This document shows, one piece after another, positions 35,516-47,436 of a stretch of 64,000 nucleotides of DNA. The DNA comes from Pogona vitticeps (lineage: Eukaryota > Chordata > Lepidosauria > Squamata > Agamidae), in contig NC_135786.1 of NCBI RefSeq assembly GCF_051106095.1, positions 27,555,001 to 27,619,000 of the forward strand. Reading direction: 5' to 3'. The notes beneath the pieces were generated by a model that was not told the DNA's origin, ran no database searches, and was given only the letters and a program-made list of their open reading frames with translations. Positions within the stretch are counted from its first letter, which is position 1. Each line of letters starts with the position of its first letter. Made by a program: the position numbers and the translations under genes.

Positions 35516-35833
35516 GGTAAAGGTAAAGGTTCCCCTTGACAATTTTTGTCCAGTCGTGTTCGACTCTAGGGGGCGGTGCTCATCCCCATTTCCAAGCCAT
35601 AGAGCCAGCGTTTTGTCCGAAGACAATCTTCCGTGGTCACATGGCCAGTGTGACTTAGACACGGAACGCTGTTACCTTCCCACCGAGGTGGTACCTATTA
35701 ATCTACTCGCATTTGCATGCTTTTGAACTACTAGTTTGGCAGGAGCTGGGGCAAGTGACGGGCGCGCACTCCGTCACGTGGATTTGATCTTACGACTGTT
35801 TGGTCTTCTGACCCTGCAGCACAGGCTTCTGTG
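35516..35833 (-). mobile_element. Sauria-type SINE, 5'-truncated, with short TSD
   Basis: The sequence begins with the taaaggtaaaggttcccctt tail of the minus copy and matches the family body down to acaggcttctg, after which the tRNA head is missing. atattta flanks it at 35509-35515 and 35834-35840. This is a real truncated insertion, not later damage. Confidence 0.93.
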
Positions 35834-35840
35834 ATATTTA

Positions 35841-36166
35841 CTGAATTTTAAAACAAAGGAACATAGACGTTTCTGATATATTAGTATATATGGAAATATT
35901 TATTGCAGTAGTAGAAAAACATTATAGTAAATGACCAGAATCCTTTTGGTGACATTTGTAGCTCTTGTGAGGCTCCTCTTGCTTAACTCACCAAGGCAAA
36001 TTACTGCTAACAAGGCACTGGTCACCTGAAGATACCCCTCCCCGAGCTACAAAGGATGCCTATTTTTGTATTTTTTAAACTGATAACTAAAATGGCAACT
36101 AATTACTTTTGGAAGGCTTCAAAACTACAAGTGTCAACCTCTTACTTCTCCTCCCCCTCCTCCTCT
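35841..36166. other. Unassigned DNA
   Basis: No gene. The 23-mer gtagctcttgtgaggctcct plus ctt at 35958-35980 recurs with one change at 37973-37995. Confidence 0.45.
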
Positions 36167-36297
36167 CATTTTAGAATTCCACGGCTGGAAGGAGCCCTGT
36201 GGATAATCAGGTTCAGCCCCTAAGGAGGCACAGTGGAGAATCAAATTCCCAACCTTTGGTTCTATAGCCAGACACCTAACCACTAAGCTATCTGGTA
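36167..36297 (-). mobile_element. tRNA-derived SINE, 5' half
   Basis: The minus strand reads ccagatagcttagtggttag (A box), ggctatagaacc, gggaatttgattctcc (B-box region), and agggctcct..ccagccgtgg. It matches the heads at 16.2, 32.2 and 52.5 kb. Confidence 0.8.
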
Positions 36298-37984
36298 ATG
36301 GAGATGTCTTAAAAAGTAAAATTCCATTATCTGGAACATTGCAAACACTGGCTCTTCATAGGCATCTCATTGGCCACTGATGGAACAGGAAGGAGATAAG
36401 CCTATGATCTAATCCAGCAGTGTTTGAATGTTCTTAGAGGTGATTATCTGATCACCACAGGTATAGTCAAGTTCAAATTAAACTTCTCCCAGAATGTTAT
36501 CACCTGCCCGTCCTCCACCTACTGAGATTCGGGAACCATTTCCTCCAGTTTTCAGCCTATAGGCTAAAATAGGGGAAACAAAAACCAGCCTCCCATGTTT
36601 CGCTATCCTTCAGCTTTGCTTGCACAACCCTACATGCTGGGAATGACAGCAGCAAAGCCTTCTGGGGCACATTAGCAACAATGCCAGAGGGCAGGCAGTG
36701 AATAGAAACTAAACAGGCTACAGAGCTCTAGGGATACAAGTGTTGCTTCGGGCAGGCCAAGAGCGACAATTCAACACACAAAACAGTCAAGAAAAGATGC
36801 TTTCTTTCATGTAAAGTTTGCACACTGGGAGTTGAGGGTTTGTTCCATAAACCATTCCTTCAAATCAGACCTTATGCACATGACCCAGAAGATTTCTTTA
36901 GAGTTAAAAGAACACACCGAGAAAGCAATCAACTGGGTAACTTCTTGCATAGCATACTGAACATATTAATAATGTGGTATATGTGCATGCCATGTACATA
37001 TGTGTGTGTATTTTCCTGCCCATTTATATTTAGCTTTCAAAAAACATTCTAATGATTTATACCTTTTAAATGGATAGATATAATTTAGACATGATCTTCA
37101 TTATGTGACATGAGAACACTGCTCAATAGAACACCATTACAGAGCAACTACTATATGTAGGATTTCCAAATTTCCCTTGAAGCTTTTCAGCCCATGCAGG
37201 GGACATGTGTTCCTTAAGCACTGTTCTACACCAAGTCCCATCATTCCTCATAACTGGACTGGTATATCATTGGCATAACATTTTAGTCTACCTTCACATC
37301 TGTACATGTACTGTGCTTGTGCTTTCTTTTGAACTTGCAACAATAATCTGATGCTGATGTTATTATAGGTGAATGTCCAGCTAATCAAATGTGGACTCGA
37401 GGCACATGCTGATATTTTGAGTTCTTTTAACATTATAATTTAGTCCGTTTTAAGTCCACTGAAGTTAATGCAAATTCCGTCCATTTATGGAATCAAGGTC
37501 ATGACCAAAGAAAATAGGGAAGAACCTCAAGTAGAAAGGCAGCAAAGTTATCATTTGGATATTCCCCAGATATTATGCACCTTCCTAATGATCTTTGAAC
37601 TGTATTGATGATTTTATAATGGACACCCAAGACCCCAGGATCAAAAGGAATATGTGAGTGTGATTGCTTTTAACCATTCCAAGTGGATTTCGGCTTTTAA
37701 GTTTAAAAGCTTCACAGAGGTAGCTTTTGTTTATTTTTCCATTTCGCCTAATAATATAGTGAGCAATAAGGAAGTGAAGCAATATTATGATTCTATATTT
37801 CTTAGAGTACAGATGACCAGAAACCATGCAGTGAAGGCAAAGGTTATGCAGATTGATCCTTGGCATTGATGGAAAGATGGTATAGACATGGATTAAGCAT
37901 AGTGACTGCAGAAAACTCCTTCATATCTATGTAGGATATAGCATACACAACCTTTATACTACAAGTTTTTAAGTAGCTCTTGTG
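36298..37984. other. Unassigned DNA
   Basis: No gene seen. ORFs on both strands at 37585-37869 overlap almost exactly and cannot both be real. Confidence 0.5.
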
Positions 37985-40290
37985 AGGCTTCTCTTATTCA
38001 GATATACCTTAAGAGGTGCAGATGAGTCTGAAATATCCCGGCCTTGCACAAGGCCTGGGAAGTAACCTTCCAAAACTGGTACTTTGTAAGTGGTGACACA
38101 TCCTTGTGACATAGAAAACTGCCTGCTCCATCCTCTCTAAACTGCAAGAATTCTAGCGTAGCCCTAATTACGATCTCAGAACGGTGACCCAACCATATAA
38201 ACTGTCCTTTCCCCACCTGATCCATCTCGGATCTACGAAGGTGAAGTGCAATGTTATTTTTTTGATACTACCACATCCTTCCTCTGCAGAGATGATAGTG
38301 ATGTTTCTTTTTTAGATGCAGCCACCAATTCACTTATCCACAGGGCTCCAAAAATGCTATAAGCATTGCTGCTCTAAAGAAACAGGCTTCAAAACCTGTG
38401 TCCCATGTGCACCCCAACGTAGCTAGTATGACAGGCAATATTTGTGTACGAGTTTCATTTGTGAAACTTTGTTCTCTACTCCATCCTTTGATCATCTTCT
38501 TGATATGAAAATCAGTTGAAAAACCCTTGCACCCTTGTGCTTTTGCATAAAAAACCAAGGCAGACATTCTGCCTTGAATAGATCTAGGGGACAACCCTTT
38601 CCTATGTAGACGAACTGCAAACTGCTCCAGTTGTTCATCTGATGCAGGCCACTCGTACCCCAGGCTCTTCTTCTCACAGAAAGCAAAATATTCCTTGTAT
38701 GGCTGCGGTGAGTGCTCAGGGCTACTGCTAAGCTCATGGCTCTATTAGCCTCTGCCCTTCAAGGTTCCATACCTTGTTTGGTAGGACATATGGCTGAAAC
38801 CGTGCCCCTGGTGCCAACACTCTGATCCAGTCCATCTGTTGATGAGACAGGGCATCAGCAATGGAATTATCTACTCCAGGGACATGGCGAGCCTGAAAAA
38901 TTATATTAAACTGTAAGCAATGCAACATGAGGGCCCTAATTAACATCATTACCCTCTGTGATTTAGAGATAAATGAGTTAACAATGTGCACCACCACCTA
39001 CAACTCCCTGCAATTGCCTTAGTGTGGCCTTCTTCTGCATCAACAAACCTTGCAGCCTAGCTCTCAAGTCGCATAATTTTTCTTTTGGGAGCCTGCTGGA
39101 CTGATGTGCAGTATCCAACTCAATTCCTAAAATGGTAAAAAATTGGCAAGGACCTCCCGTCTTTTCTTCGGCCAGTGGGACTCCCAGTTCTTGGGCCATA
39201 TCCTGAAAGGCTAACATAAGGCATGCACACTGTGCTGTGCCTTGTGCACCACAAAATAAAAAAAATCATCCAAATAATGGACAACCCATGCTTGGCTAAC
39301 TTGTCGCTTGACCGTCCATTCCAGGAATGTGCCAAATTGCTCAAAAGGTGGACAAGAAATTAAGTACCCCTGTCCATATAGAAACTCCCTTCAAAAGAAA
39401 ATCCTAATAGGTCAAAATCAGTGGGGTGAACATGGAGGAGCTGAAAGGCAGATTTAATGTTGCACTTCCCTAGCTCCGCCCCATCCCGCACTTCCGTACT
39501 ATATGCACTGCTGCATCGAACGATGTGTATCATATGGTGCACAACTCCTGGGGGATCTTTCCCTGATGGGAAAGACAAATGATGAATCAAGTGAAATTCA
39601 CCTGGTCTCTTCTTTGGAACTACCCCCAGAGGGGACACCCAAAGGTGTGCAATGAGTGGGGCCTGAAAAGGCCCCAACAGCCTTCCCTCCTGAACTTCCG
39701 TAAGGAATTTCCCCCTAACTACATCCTCTTGCCCTTTCAACAGACAGTAAATTATTTGACCAAGTGGCCAACCTGTCCCCCATGGTCAGAATACTGAAGC
39801 CATGCCTAAAATCAACACTTAGGAATCTAGCAGCTGCCCTGTTTTAAAAAAAACAACTGCTCTCTGTCTTTCCCTTATATCTATATCTATATCAGCCTGA
39901 ATAGAGCCAACAAAAGGCTCTCCCCAAGACCCCAAACTGTTAAGCCTGATTGCCTTCCAAAGTGCTGTGCTGCCCACATGGCCAAAACCGAAACTGCCTG
40001 GACCCACAGAGACGGAGCTTCGTCCAATGCTGAAGATCAGAAGAAGGGCAAGGAGGAACTGGGCAGTCTTCTTCAGGCTTGCAAGTGCCCAGCCCCCTCG
40101 CCTCATATAAGCAAGCGATGGCTGTGTCTGTCTCAACTGTTTGGGTGGGCAAAGGAGTCCCACCCATGCAGCTTCGCACCTCGAGGAGAGGCCCTTGTGG
40201 TGTGTGTCATCGTGGTTCATCCAGGCCAAGTTGTGAGATGTAGAGTGATAGTGGCTCCAAAAGGTCTCCTTCAACACTTTGAGAGATGTA
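37985..40290 (-). mobile_element. Tyrosine-recombinase (DIRS/Ngaro-type) retrotransposon fossil
   Basis: Read on the minus strand, it shows in order a reverse-transcriptase region (39.36-39.74 kb, with SPLGVVPKKRPGEFHLIHHL), the aspartate-rich RT core near 39.27 kb, an RNase H region at 38.73-39.0 kb (HVPGVDNSIADALS), and a tyrosine-recombinase-like region at 38.0-38.7 kb. RT-RH-recombinase order with no integrase is the layout of DIRS or Ngaro elements. The 5' part (39.85-40.29 kb) has no clear gag and may be terminal-repeat or leader sequence. It is clearly broken, with several interruptions, and looks old. Outer ends are approximate. Confidence 0.85.
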
Positions 40291-43200
40291 AAGAAGAGGA
40301 CAAATTTAAGAAAGCAACCTACAGATGCGGAAATTCAGTTTCTTTTTGCTTCTCCAAATATAAACTGCATTTTTGCTCATCTGCTTTTTATATTATGTTG
40401 CAAGATTTAACCTACTTACTTCACTCTGTATAGTCTTGAATGTTTTCTCTTTGGGGAAATCCTGACTCTGTAATGCCCAAACATAGCACCAGTGGCTAAA
40501 TGAGTTCCAGTATCTTTGGGTAAATGATTTACCACTTGGTTTTTAGGAACTAGCAACTTCTGCCTTTTCATGCAGAGGTGCTTGTTTTCAAGCAATTTAC
40601 ATGTCACAGTAGTGTTGTTGTAAAAGCAGTATCATTATATGCTTTACATTTCCAAGGGCAGTATGACCTAGAATTTGGATGAGAGAACACAGGAGAGGAA
40701 CTTATTCTTTTTCTATAATATCTATTTTTCTGTATAAAAATAAGAAAATATACCATATGTTGAGGCAAGCGGTATACAGACTAAAGCCAGATAGCAGAAC
40801 TACTTCTTCCCACAATCTCCAGGAGGAAGGATCCTGCATCCGACTTTGGTTCCAAACATTTTCCAATTACCTTCCTTTTCTCTCTAAGCTTTTGCCTTTG
40901 CCAAAAAACATCCCTTTTGCTCCTTCATTCACTTTTGTATTCTGAACATTTCAGAGATGATATCAGTATACTGTCCAATCACCAGCTCTCATTAACTAGG
41001 ACAACCATCAGTCATTTGTTAACAAGCAGCCTCCCCCAAAGAAAGGTTACCCAGTCTTCTGAACTTTATGGAACTCAGTTTCAAATGTTACAAACACAAT
41101 CAGAAATATTGCAAAGAATCTCATTTTTAGAAAAGAATACAGGATATCAACAACAAGTCAAACATATATAAAGCTTGATGCAAAATATGTATCTATTGAG
41201 TTCCATACATCAGCAGGGCACCATTGCAGGAATTAGTTGGAGAAGTGTCCCACAAAGGCTCTTTACTCCTAAGGGCCAGAATGTTTGTGTCTACCTAAAG
41301 CTTGTTTTGTAAAAAACCAACACAAAGAGGCCAGTAAATGAAATATGTAAAAGTTTGAAATCCTAACTAAAGTAAATAGGGTCCAAATTTGTAGTGCCTG
41401 TGGAATTGGGCTTCATTGCATTTCCACCTCTCTTTTTCTCTTTCTTTATTAATTAAAACCAAAGAGCACAGGGCCTTCATTTAAGACTCCTCCTGACCTA
41501 TTGGCATAAAATCAGTTAATTAATAAGGGTTCACACTGAAACAATCTAATGTAATAATAGACCACACTCCTAAATCACCTAACCACTATTACTCTGGTGC
41601 CAAGGTTTATGGTAATCATGGCTGTGTCTATGTATCTGGTTCAGCTTGTCCACTGACCATCTTGAGTCATGTGTTGTCCTCATGTGGCCTTCAAAGACCA
41701 TTTTACAGCTACTTGCTACCCTCTTGCTACTGGGAATTTAAAGGCACTGTCACCACAAAGACTATGCTTCAGAAATATCCTCTTGAAGGTTCCCTTTGCC
41801 CACACCACTGCATTTTCTATACAGCCCATGGCGGGTTCTGTGAGGTCTGAGGTAGACACCTCATCCCAAGACTTTCCCCAGTTCTGATCTACCAAAAGGT
41901 CCCATTGACAAGAAAGATCTGAAAAAAGCATGGAATCAAAGAGGAAGCTCATATTTTCCTCTCAAGGTTGAAATAAATACTTGAACCATACCACCTTTCA
42001 CTTGGCCCCATCTAAACCTTGTTTAAAAAAAATCAGAAGGAGAAACTGAAGTTGTTCTGGCAAAAATCAGCATCTTAATAACAAACCAAGAAGAGAACTG
42101 AAATGGTGGATCAACTCTTAGAGGAAGACTTGCAGCTTGTTTTACTAAAAGAGGCAAGGAGGGAGAGAAATGCTGTCCTAGACTCTAGGAAAAGTCTGCT
42201 TTTATTATTTCTCCAGAACAAAGGAAGTGCTGAAAGTTGCACTTGGAAAACATTCAAACAAGCTGAAGGTTAGCAACAGTTCTCTGCCAGTGAGATCATA
42301 TTTGCATGATACTGCCAAGAACTTACCTTATGCAAGATTTGTGTTTTTTTTAATTTTATTTTAAAAAACCCATATAAGTAGGTGGATGAGCAGGGGGAGA
42401 TTAATAAACACCTTGCGCATGAAGAAGCATAAGGTCAAAAACTGACTACATTGAGTGACCAGGAAGTTCATAAACCGTCCATTTGCAGAATACATGATCT
42501 CTCTGGGGAGTCTTTTCCATTCAGAAAACAGTTAGCTTCACAATGCAGAAATAGAGGGACTTTTTGTAAAGAGAAAAAAAAAATCTGTTACTCAAACATG
42601 TTCTTCAAAAAGAAAAAGGAAAGGTATTAATTAAAGAAAGATGTTTTATATTAACAGTGAGAGAGGAGGGGAGGGAGGGAGAGAGAGTTTTAAGCACCAA
42701 AATCAGCTGACTTATTAAGTGTGTTCTAACCGTCTGGCCACCAGTTGGCAAACAAGCACTCTTTACTCTATAAAAACTACTTCAGTAACACTTTGAAATG
42801 CTCAATGGTATTCAGCTCACTTGGGATTCATTATAATCTCATTAGGTAGGATTATATCATTTGGTTTAATGTCAATTGCCTTTCCATATCGTGTCCGGTG
42901 GTTTTATGGTGTGGACAAATATTCCACTAAGGACTGCACTGAGGTCATCAAACTTAAATTCTTTTCCTGAGTCACACTTGGCAGGGGTTCCCCATCACAA
43001 CAAGACGTCCAGCTTTCAAAATCCTTGTCGGAAGCAAATGGGGAAGAAATTTAGTGGAGCAGGCACAATTTTACACTGTCCTCAGTGATTGTTCCAACAG
43101 TGATTTGTCTTCAGGAGTCACCAGAACCTGACCTCTTAAGAGACTGAGTGACGTGCAAAACCATATACTTTTTCTTTTTCTTTCTTTCTTTCAATCAATG

Positions 43201-43439
43201 GAAGAGAGCAAGCCATCCTGTTTCACAGAATATATGTGCTTGTTATTCCTAGAAGATAAAATCACAACATTGGGATGGCTGGGCCAGGGGGATTGCGAGT
43301 AGCTTAATGGATTTTACACCTTAGAAAGTTATTTCAGAGAAGTTACAGTTAAAAGACCAAAAGCAGTTTGCTACCACTAGTTACAAATTTTAAATCTAAT
43401 GTCTTACTTGCCTCTTTCTCAAAAGTAACTGAATTAGTT
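40291..43439. other. Unassigned 3.1-kb stretch
   Basis: No gene or clear mobile element recognised. A purine-rich GA tract is at about 42659-42690 and a CT-rich tract at 43169-43192. Old repeats may be hidden. Confidence 0.5.
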
Positions 43440-43530
43440 AATTATGTATATTCAATTTATATATTACTCATCTAGCAAACTGCAAATCTGGGTGGTGTAC
43501 AACAAATTAAACATACTTTATAAAGTAATA
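43440..43530 (-). mobile_element. L2-like 3' tail
   Basis: tatattactcatctagcaaa followed by tctgggtggtgtacaacaaa is the reverse complement of the L2-like terminus (cgcccagagt..ctagatggg..tatataaat). Only the tail is clear. Confidence 0.6.
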
Positions 43531-43869
43531 CAGACAATAGGCCATCCCAGACATAAACCATAATTGAAAACAGATGGAAAAACAATTTCCAGAACATGCT
43601 AGAATGCTGCATTATTCCTTTCCTCCTTCCTCCAATGTCCCAGATTCTCTCTCCAATGGCTTCTCTCAATAGTTTTGTTTTTAGCTGTACTTATTTCTGA
43701 AAATCTTTATGTATTTTACAAGATATTAGAAAGTTACTTTGAAAAAGTTACAGTTAGAAAACTAAAAGTAGTTGATTCCACTAGTTACAAATTATAAATG
43801 TGATATGTTTCTTCTACCATTGAATGTCAGCTTTATCAGTTCCTTATAGGATCAGTTCTTTTAGTCCTA
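43531..43869. other. Unassigned, perhaps more of an old LINE
   Basis: No gene. It may belong to the minus-strand L2-like copy whose tail lies just to the left, but no peptide is recognisable. Confidence 0.35.
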
Positions 43870-44700
43870 CGTGTATCAGTTACATTTTACCTGGACTACT
43901 GTTAAGAGCGATGTATGGGATTGCCCCTGAAAACTGTTGAGAAACTTCAGCTAACATAGTGGAGATAGAACTGTAATTGGGAAGATGTTGAGTTGTGTGA
44001 CTGTATGGTATTAGCTGCAATGACTGCTCGTTCATTTACAGGGTTGGTTCAGGCTGCCATGTTAACTACCATTAATGTCCTCAACAGACTGGAGCCAAAC
44101 TACTTGAAAATACCATCTCCTTACATTTAAAACTGCTATTCTTTACAATGAACTGTCGGCACCCTTCTTTCATATGCTGTTACCTTTCTAGGCATGTTTA
44201 GTGACAACACATGAGACAGATTTCTCCGTTTTTTATCTGGGGGAACTTCCCTAGGCAGATCTTAGAGAACTTATTTCTTTGTACTACGACTTCCAGAATC
44301 CTTAAGTCAATGAAATAAGGAATGAGAAATAGGGATTTTTGGCTGCTGCAGGAGAACCCGAGTGTCTCAGAAATTAACTTCCCAAGGCTTTGTGTGGAAT
44401 CATCCACTCTAAAATCTTCTTCCTTTCTCATCCGTGTTCTATTAGCAATAACGATACTTCTCTTTTTAACTAGCCACTGGACTGTTGCTTAATTTTGGTT
44501 TATTGTCTTTTATTTTGGCTAAGTTCTCATTTTTTACTTCTGCCTTTTGTCTTTTACTTGTTCTAAATCTTTTTAATGGTTATTGTTTTAATGATCTATT
44601 ACATTTTGTAAGCTGCTCTGAATTATTCTTTTTTTTTAATGGGGAGAGTGGAGTATAATACCTTTAAATAAAAGGAATACAGAATAAATAATAGTAAAGT
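43870..44700 (+). mobile_element. Very old L2-like LINE copy
   Basis: Traces of the L2 reverse transcriptase are visible. cctggactactgttaagagc with the following bases matches the LDYCNA..Y.G.P block, and ctcaacagactggagccaaa then ctacttgaaa matches the VLNRLEPNYLK block. The 3' UTR from 44480 has attacattttgtaagctgct and ends in aataaaaggaata/aataaata sequence. The middle has a stretch resembling the MITE end ttgtactacgacttccagaa at 44281-44300. Confidence 0.55.
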
Positions 44701-45354
44701 GGTGTAAGGAATTGGCCCGCATTCACTCTCCATATGGATTTTAGTTTTAGGTTAATATCCATACATTCTTTATTAAAATTAAGAACTCAATTAGATAGCT
44801 GCCATTTTAACACCTGGGGCAGGTTACTAATGACCCCACTGCCTACTTCTGATCTGTGGAGTATTTCAGCCTCTGAAGTGTTTCTAAATCTTTCAAGTGT
44901 TCTTGGAGAAACAAGAAAGAAATACTGTAATAGGCTGGAAATGAGACCTCACAGAACCTGGACAGACATTTTGTTCATGAAGATTGTTTTGTTTGAATTA
45001 TACCCTAGAGGAGCTGTTCAGTCTTAGAATACCTGTCTAAGGAAGCCAAAGAAATTCTCTCCCTAGAGTTCTTCTTTTAATGATTTCAATGCTATGCTTG
45101 AGTAATCTTTATGTACTAAATAGCTGGTGTCTTGGAAACCCAGAACTGTATTGGTTTCCAAAGAAGTTTACTTCCCTTTAAACATTCAGGTGCTTAGTAA
45201 GGAGATATGAGGTTTTAGAGAATGGCTTCACTTAGTTTTATTAGCTCTTGTTTGTGTATTTTACCTCTGGCTCATGTTATTGATTATTTTAAGTTCACTG
45301 TATTTGTATTCTTTTATATATTTTATACATTTTAAAAACTAGTTTCGTAACTCA
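44701..45354. other. Unassigned DNA
   Basis: A 97-codon plus ORF at 44734-45027 has no recognised motif. No other feature is seen. Confidence 0.45.
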
Positions 45355-46270
45355 CTTTTATTTTATTTTATTTTAAATGTTACCCTCCCCATCTAGTGGC
45401 CAGGCCACTATTCTGGGCATTTTATAATATCATGACTAAAGAGGGGCATGAAATACTTTGTGCTCCTTCCTCATAAGTCACATTCCTCCCCCCCCGCCTC
45501 CTCTGGCTTACCCAGTGACCTGCTGGTGCACGCTGCTCCTTCCTTCCTCATTGCATGATCTTCCAGTCCAGGAAGGAGCTCAGACTTCCCTTCTCCACCT
45601 CCTCCAGCAGCTGGCCATTCAGATGAGGAGGTGGGGTAGGGATTCCTGCAGCACTGCCTTGACCACTGAGTGGGCAGCTGCTGGAGTTGATGGAGAAGGG
45701 AAGTCCGGGCTCCTGGCTGGACTGGAAGATTGTGTGGTGGGGAGGGAAGGAACACGATTTATGATGAAGGGTCATAAAGTCCTTCGTGCTCATTTCTAAT
45801 GGTGACATAGACATGAAACAAAATTACAATAATAATCATTAAAATGTCAAAAAAAGGAAAATCAAATCTCTACTAATTCTATATAAAAATAGCTAATACC
45901 AAAAAAATACAAAAGATGGTGTCAAAACAAAGACAATTATTCCAAAATTAATAGAATACCAGTAATTAAAAACAAAAATAATCTGGGGTAAGGCTGTGGA
46001 AGGCCTATGTTGAGAGCCACATCTTCATTTGTTTTCTAAAGCCAAAGGGAAAAGGAATCTGTCACATCTCTGTTGAGGAGGGAGTCCCACAAAGAAGCAG
46101 CCATCACAGAGAAGGCCTGGTTTTGAGTTGATGATTTTTGGGCCTCCCTCAGGGTGGCCATCTGTAATATCTCAGAATGTGAGGTGTGGGTGGGCCAAGT
46201 GATCATCCTGAGGGACAGATGCTCAGACAACTAGCAAGGTCCTAAACCATTGAGTCACTTTGAATTTCAT
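45355..46270 (-). mobile_element. L2-like LINE 3' end split by a foldback element
   Basis: At the left is a ttttattttattttaaatgt tail with ccctccccatctagtggcca and attctgggc, the inverted L2-like terminus. From 45801 the 3' UTR resumes (acaataataatcattaaaat), and at 46036-46230 the minus strand keeps LREAQKSSTQNQAFSVMAAS followed by LWDSL, the counterpart of REARKEKTRNRAFSAVA..LWNTL. The foldback element at 45437-45800 lies between the halves. Confidence 0.65.
45437..45800. mobile_element. Foldback element B (about 364 bp), nested in L2-like copy
   Basis: A long inverted repeat centred near 45620-45645. gatcttccagtccaggaagg, cagacttcccttctccacct and ccagcagctgg on the left mirror ccagctgctggag-like, gagaagggaagtccgggctc and ggctggactggaagattgtg on the right. 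The ends (agaggggcatgaaatacttt and aaagtccttcgtgctcattt) are diverged inverted partners. It is GC-rich against AT-rich flanks. ORFs of about 90-113 codons on both strands are a by-product of the inverted arms. No clear TSD. Confidence 0.75.
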
Positions 46271-46765
46271 GAAATTTGCTTTTGAGTAGACGTTCATACG
46301 ACTATGTTGCCTCCTGTTACATATTTATTGTTGTCTGGGTCATGTCCGCAATAAAAATACAAATGTCCACCTTATGGTGACTCTTGTTAGCTCATGTCTA
46401 TAGGCTGAAATGACTTCTCAGCGTGAATTTTAGTGTTAAATCATTTAGGCACTTCTGAGGGGAAAAGAAATTTCCCTCGCAATGACCCTTTGGGATCCTA
46501 ATTGAGACAACTTTGTGAATGTCAGCTACATTATAAATAAAATGCATGTGAAAATAACACATTTGAAGGAAACTGGATTATTTCCCACATGGGAAAAGCT
46601 TTAGGTTTCTTTTAACCTTACAGTCATGTTATTTGAGAATCATGTTGGTTTTCAGCCACACTCCAACATTTATTGTTACTTGAAATTGCCAAAAAGTACA
46701 GTAGAAAAAACACAAGACAAAAAGTTGGTAAGTACAAAGGAACATGTTTTTTTTAATTTATCTCT
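46271..46765. other. Repeat-free AT-rich block, possible conserved non-coding DNA
   Basis: No repeat or ORF is recognised. The texture of 46380-46600 (no simple repeats, mixed TAAT, ATAAA and TGTCAG motifs) resembles conserved non-coding elements, but this cannot be judged from one sequence. Confidence 0.3.
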
Positions 46766-46768
46766 CCT

Positions 46769-46860
<92 letters not shown>

Positions 46861-46861
46861 T
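46766..46861. repeat. (CTTT)n microsatellite, about 96 bp
   Basis: About 23 CTTT units with very few interruptions, ending at tgcatgcatgtgtgtg. ORFs of serine/leucine/phenylalanine or lysine/glutamate repeats here are artefacts. Confidence 0.97.
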
Positions 46862-47436
46862 GCATGCATGTGTGTGAAAACAAAAGTGATTCTCTCTCAT
46901 CTCCCAAAGGTGCCTGGCTTTAATTTGTGGAAATTTTCTTACAAGTGAAATGAACGCATGCATTAAACAGACCTCTCATAAATTCCGTGGCAGGATGTCT
47001 TTCACAACCAAGTGTAGTGTCAGATCATTTGTTCTTGATTGTATAATAGTCACACCAAAAATTATAAAATTATGAGGAGAAATATGAAACAGTGTGAATT
47101 TTTAATGAGTTTTTGTCAGAGCCATGAAAAAGACCTTATGTTTGTTGAAATGCCCAATATTTTGCTCGGTCATTTCCAGTGAAGTCTCTGGCAGAGAGGT
47201 TCAATGAAAATTGGGACATTACATTCTTGTTTGTTTTTGGCAGTTTGTGTTATAAAAATGAGAATGGGTACTTTATTTAAAGGAATAGGAAGAATGGGCT
47301 TCCACTAAGACTTCCATCAAATGACTGCTTCATCCTAATTGTTTATGTCAAAATGAATGACCGAAGCAGTTATCAATAAATGGCAAAATCAGACACATTT
47401 GAACTGAAGTGGCTACCTACTGTGCTTTATGGAGAC
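46862..47436. other. Unassigned DNA
   Basis: No gene or recognised repeat. Confidence 0.4.

Noticed and set aside
39978-40433. 151-codon plus-strand ORF
   Set aside because: It runs antisense to the 5' part of the retrotransposon fossil and overlaps a minus ORF of equal size.
46626-46963. ORFs with repeated LSFF or KERK
   Set aside because: Translation of the CTTT microsatellite.
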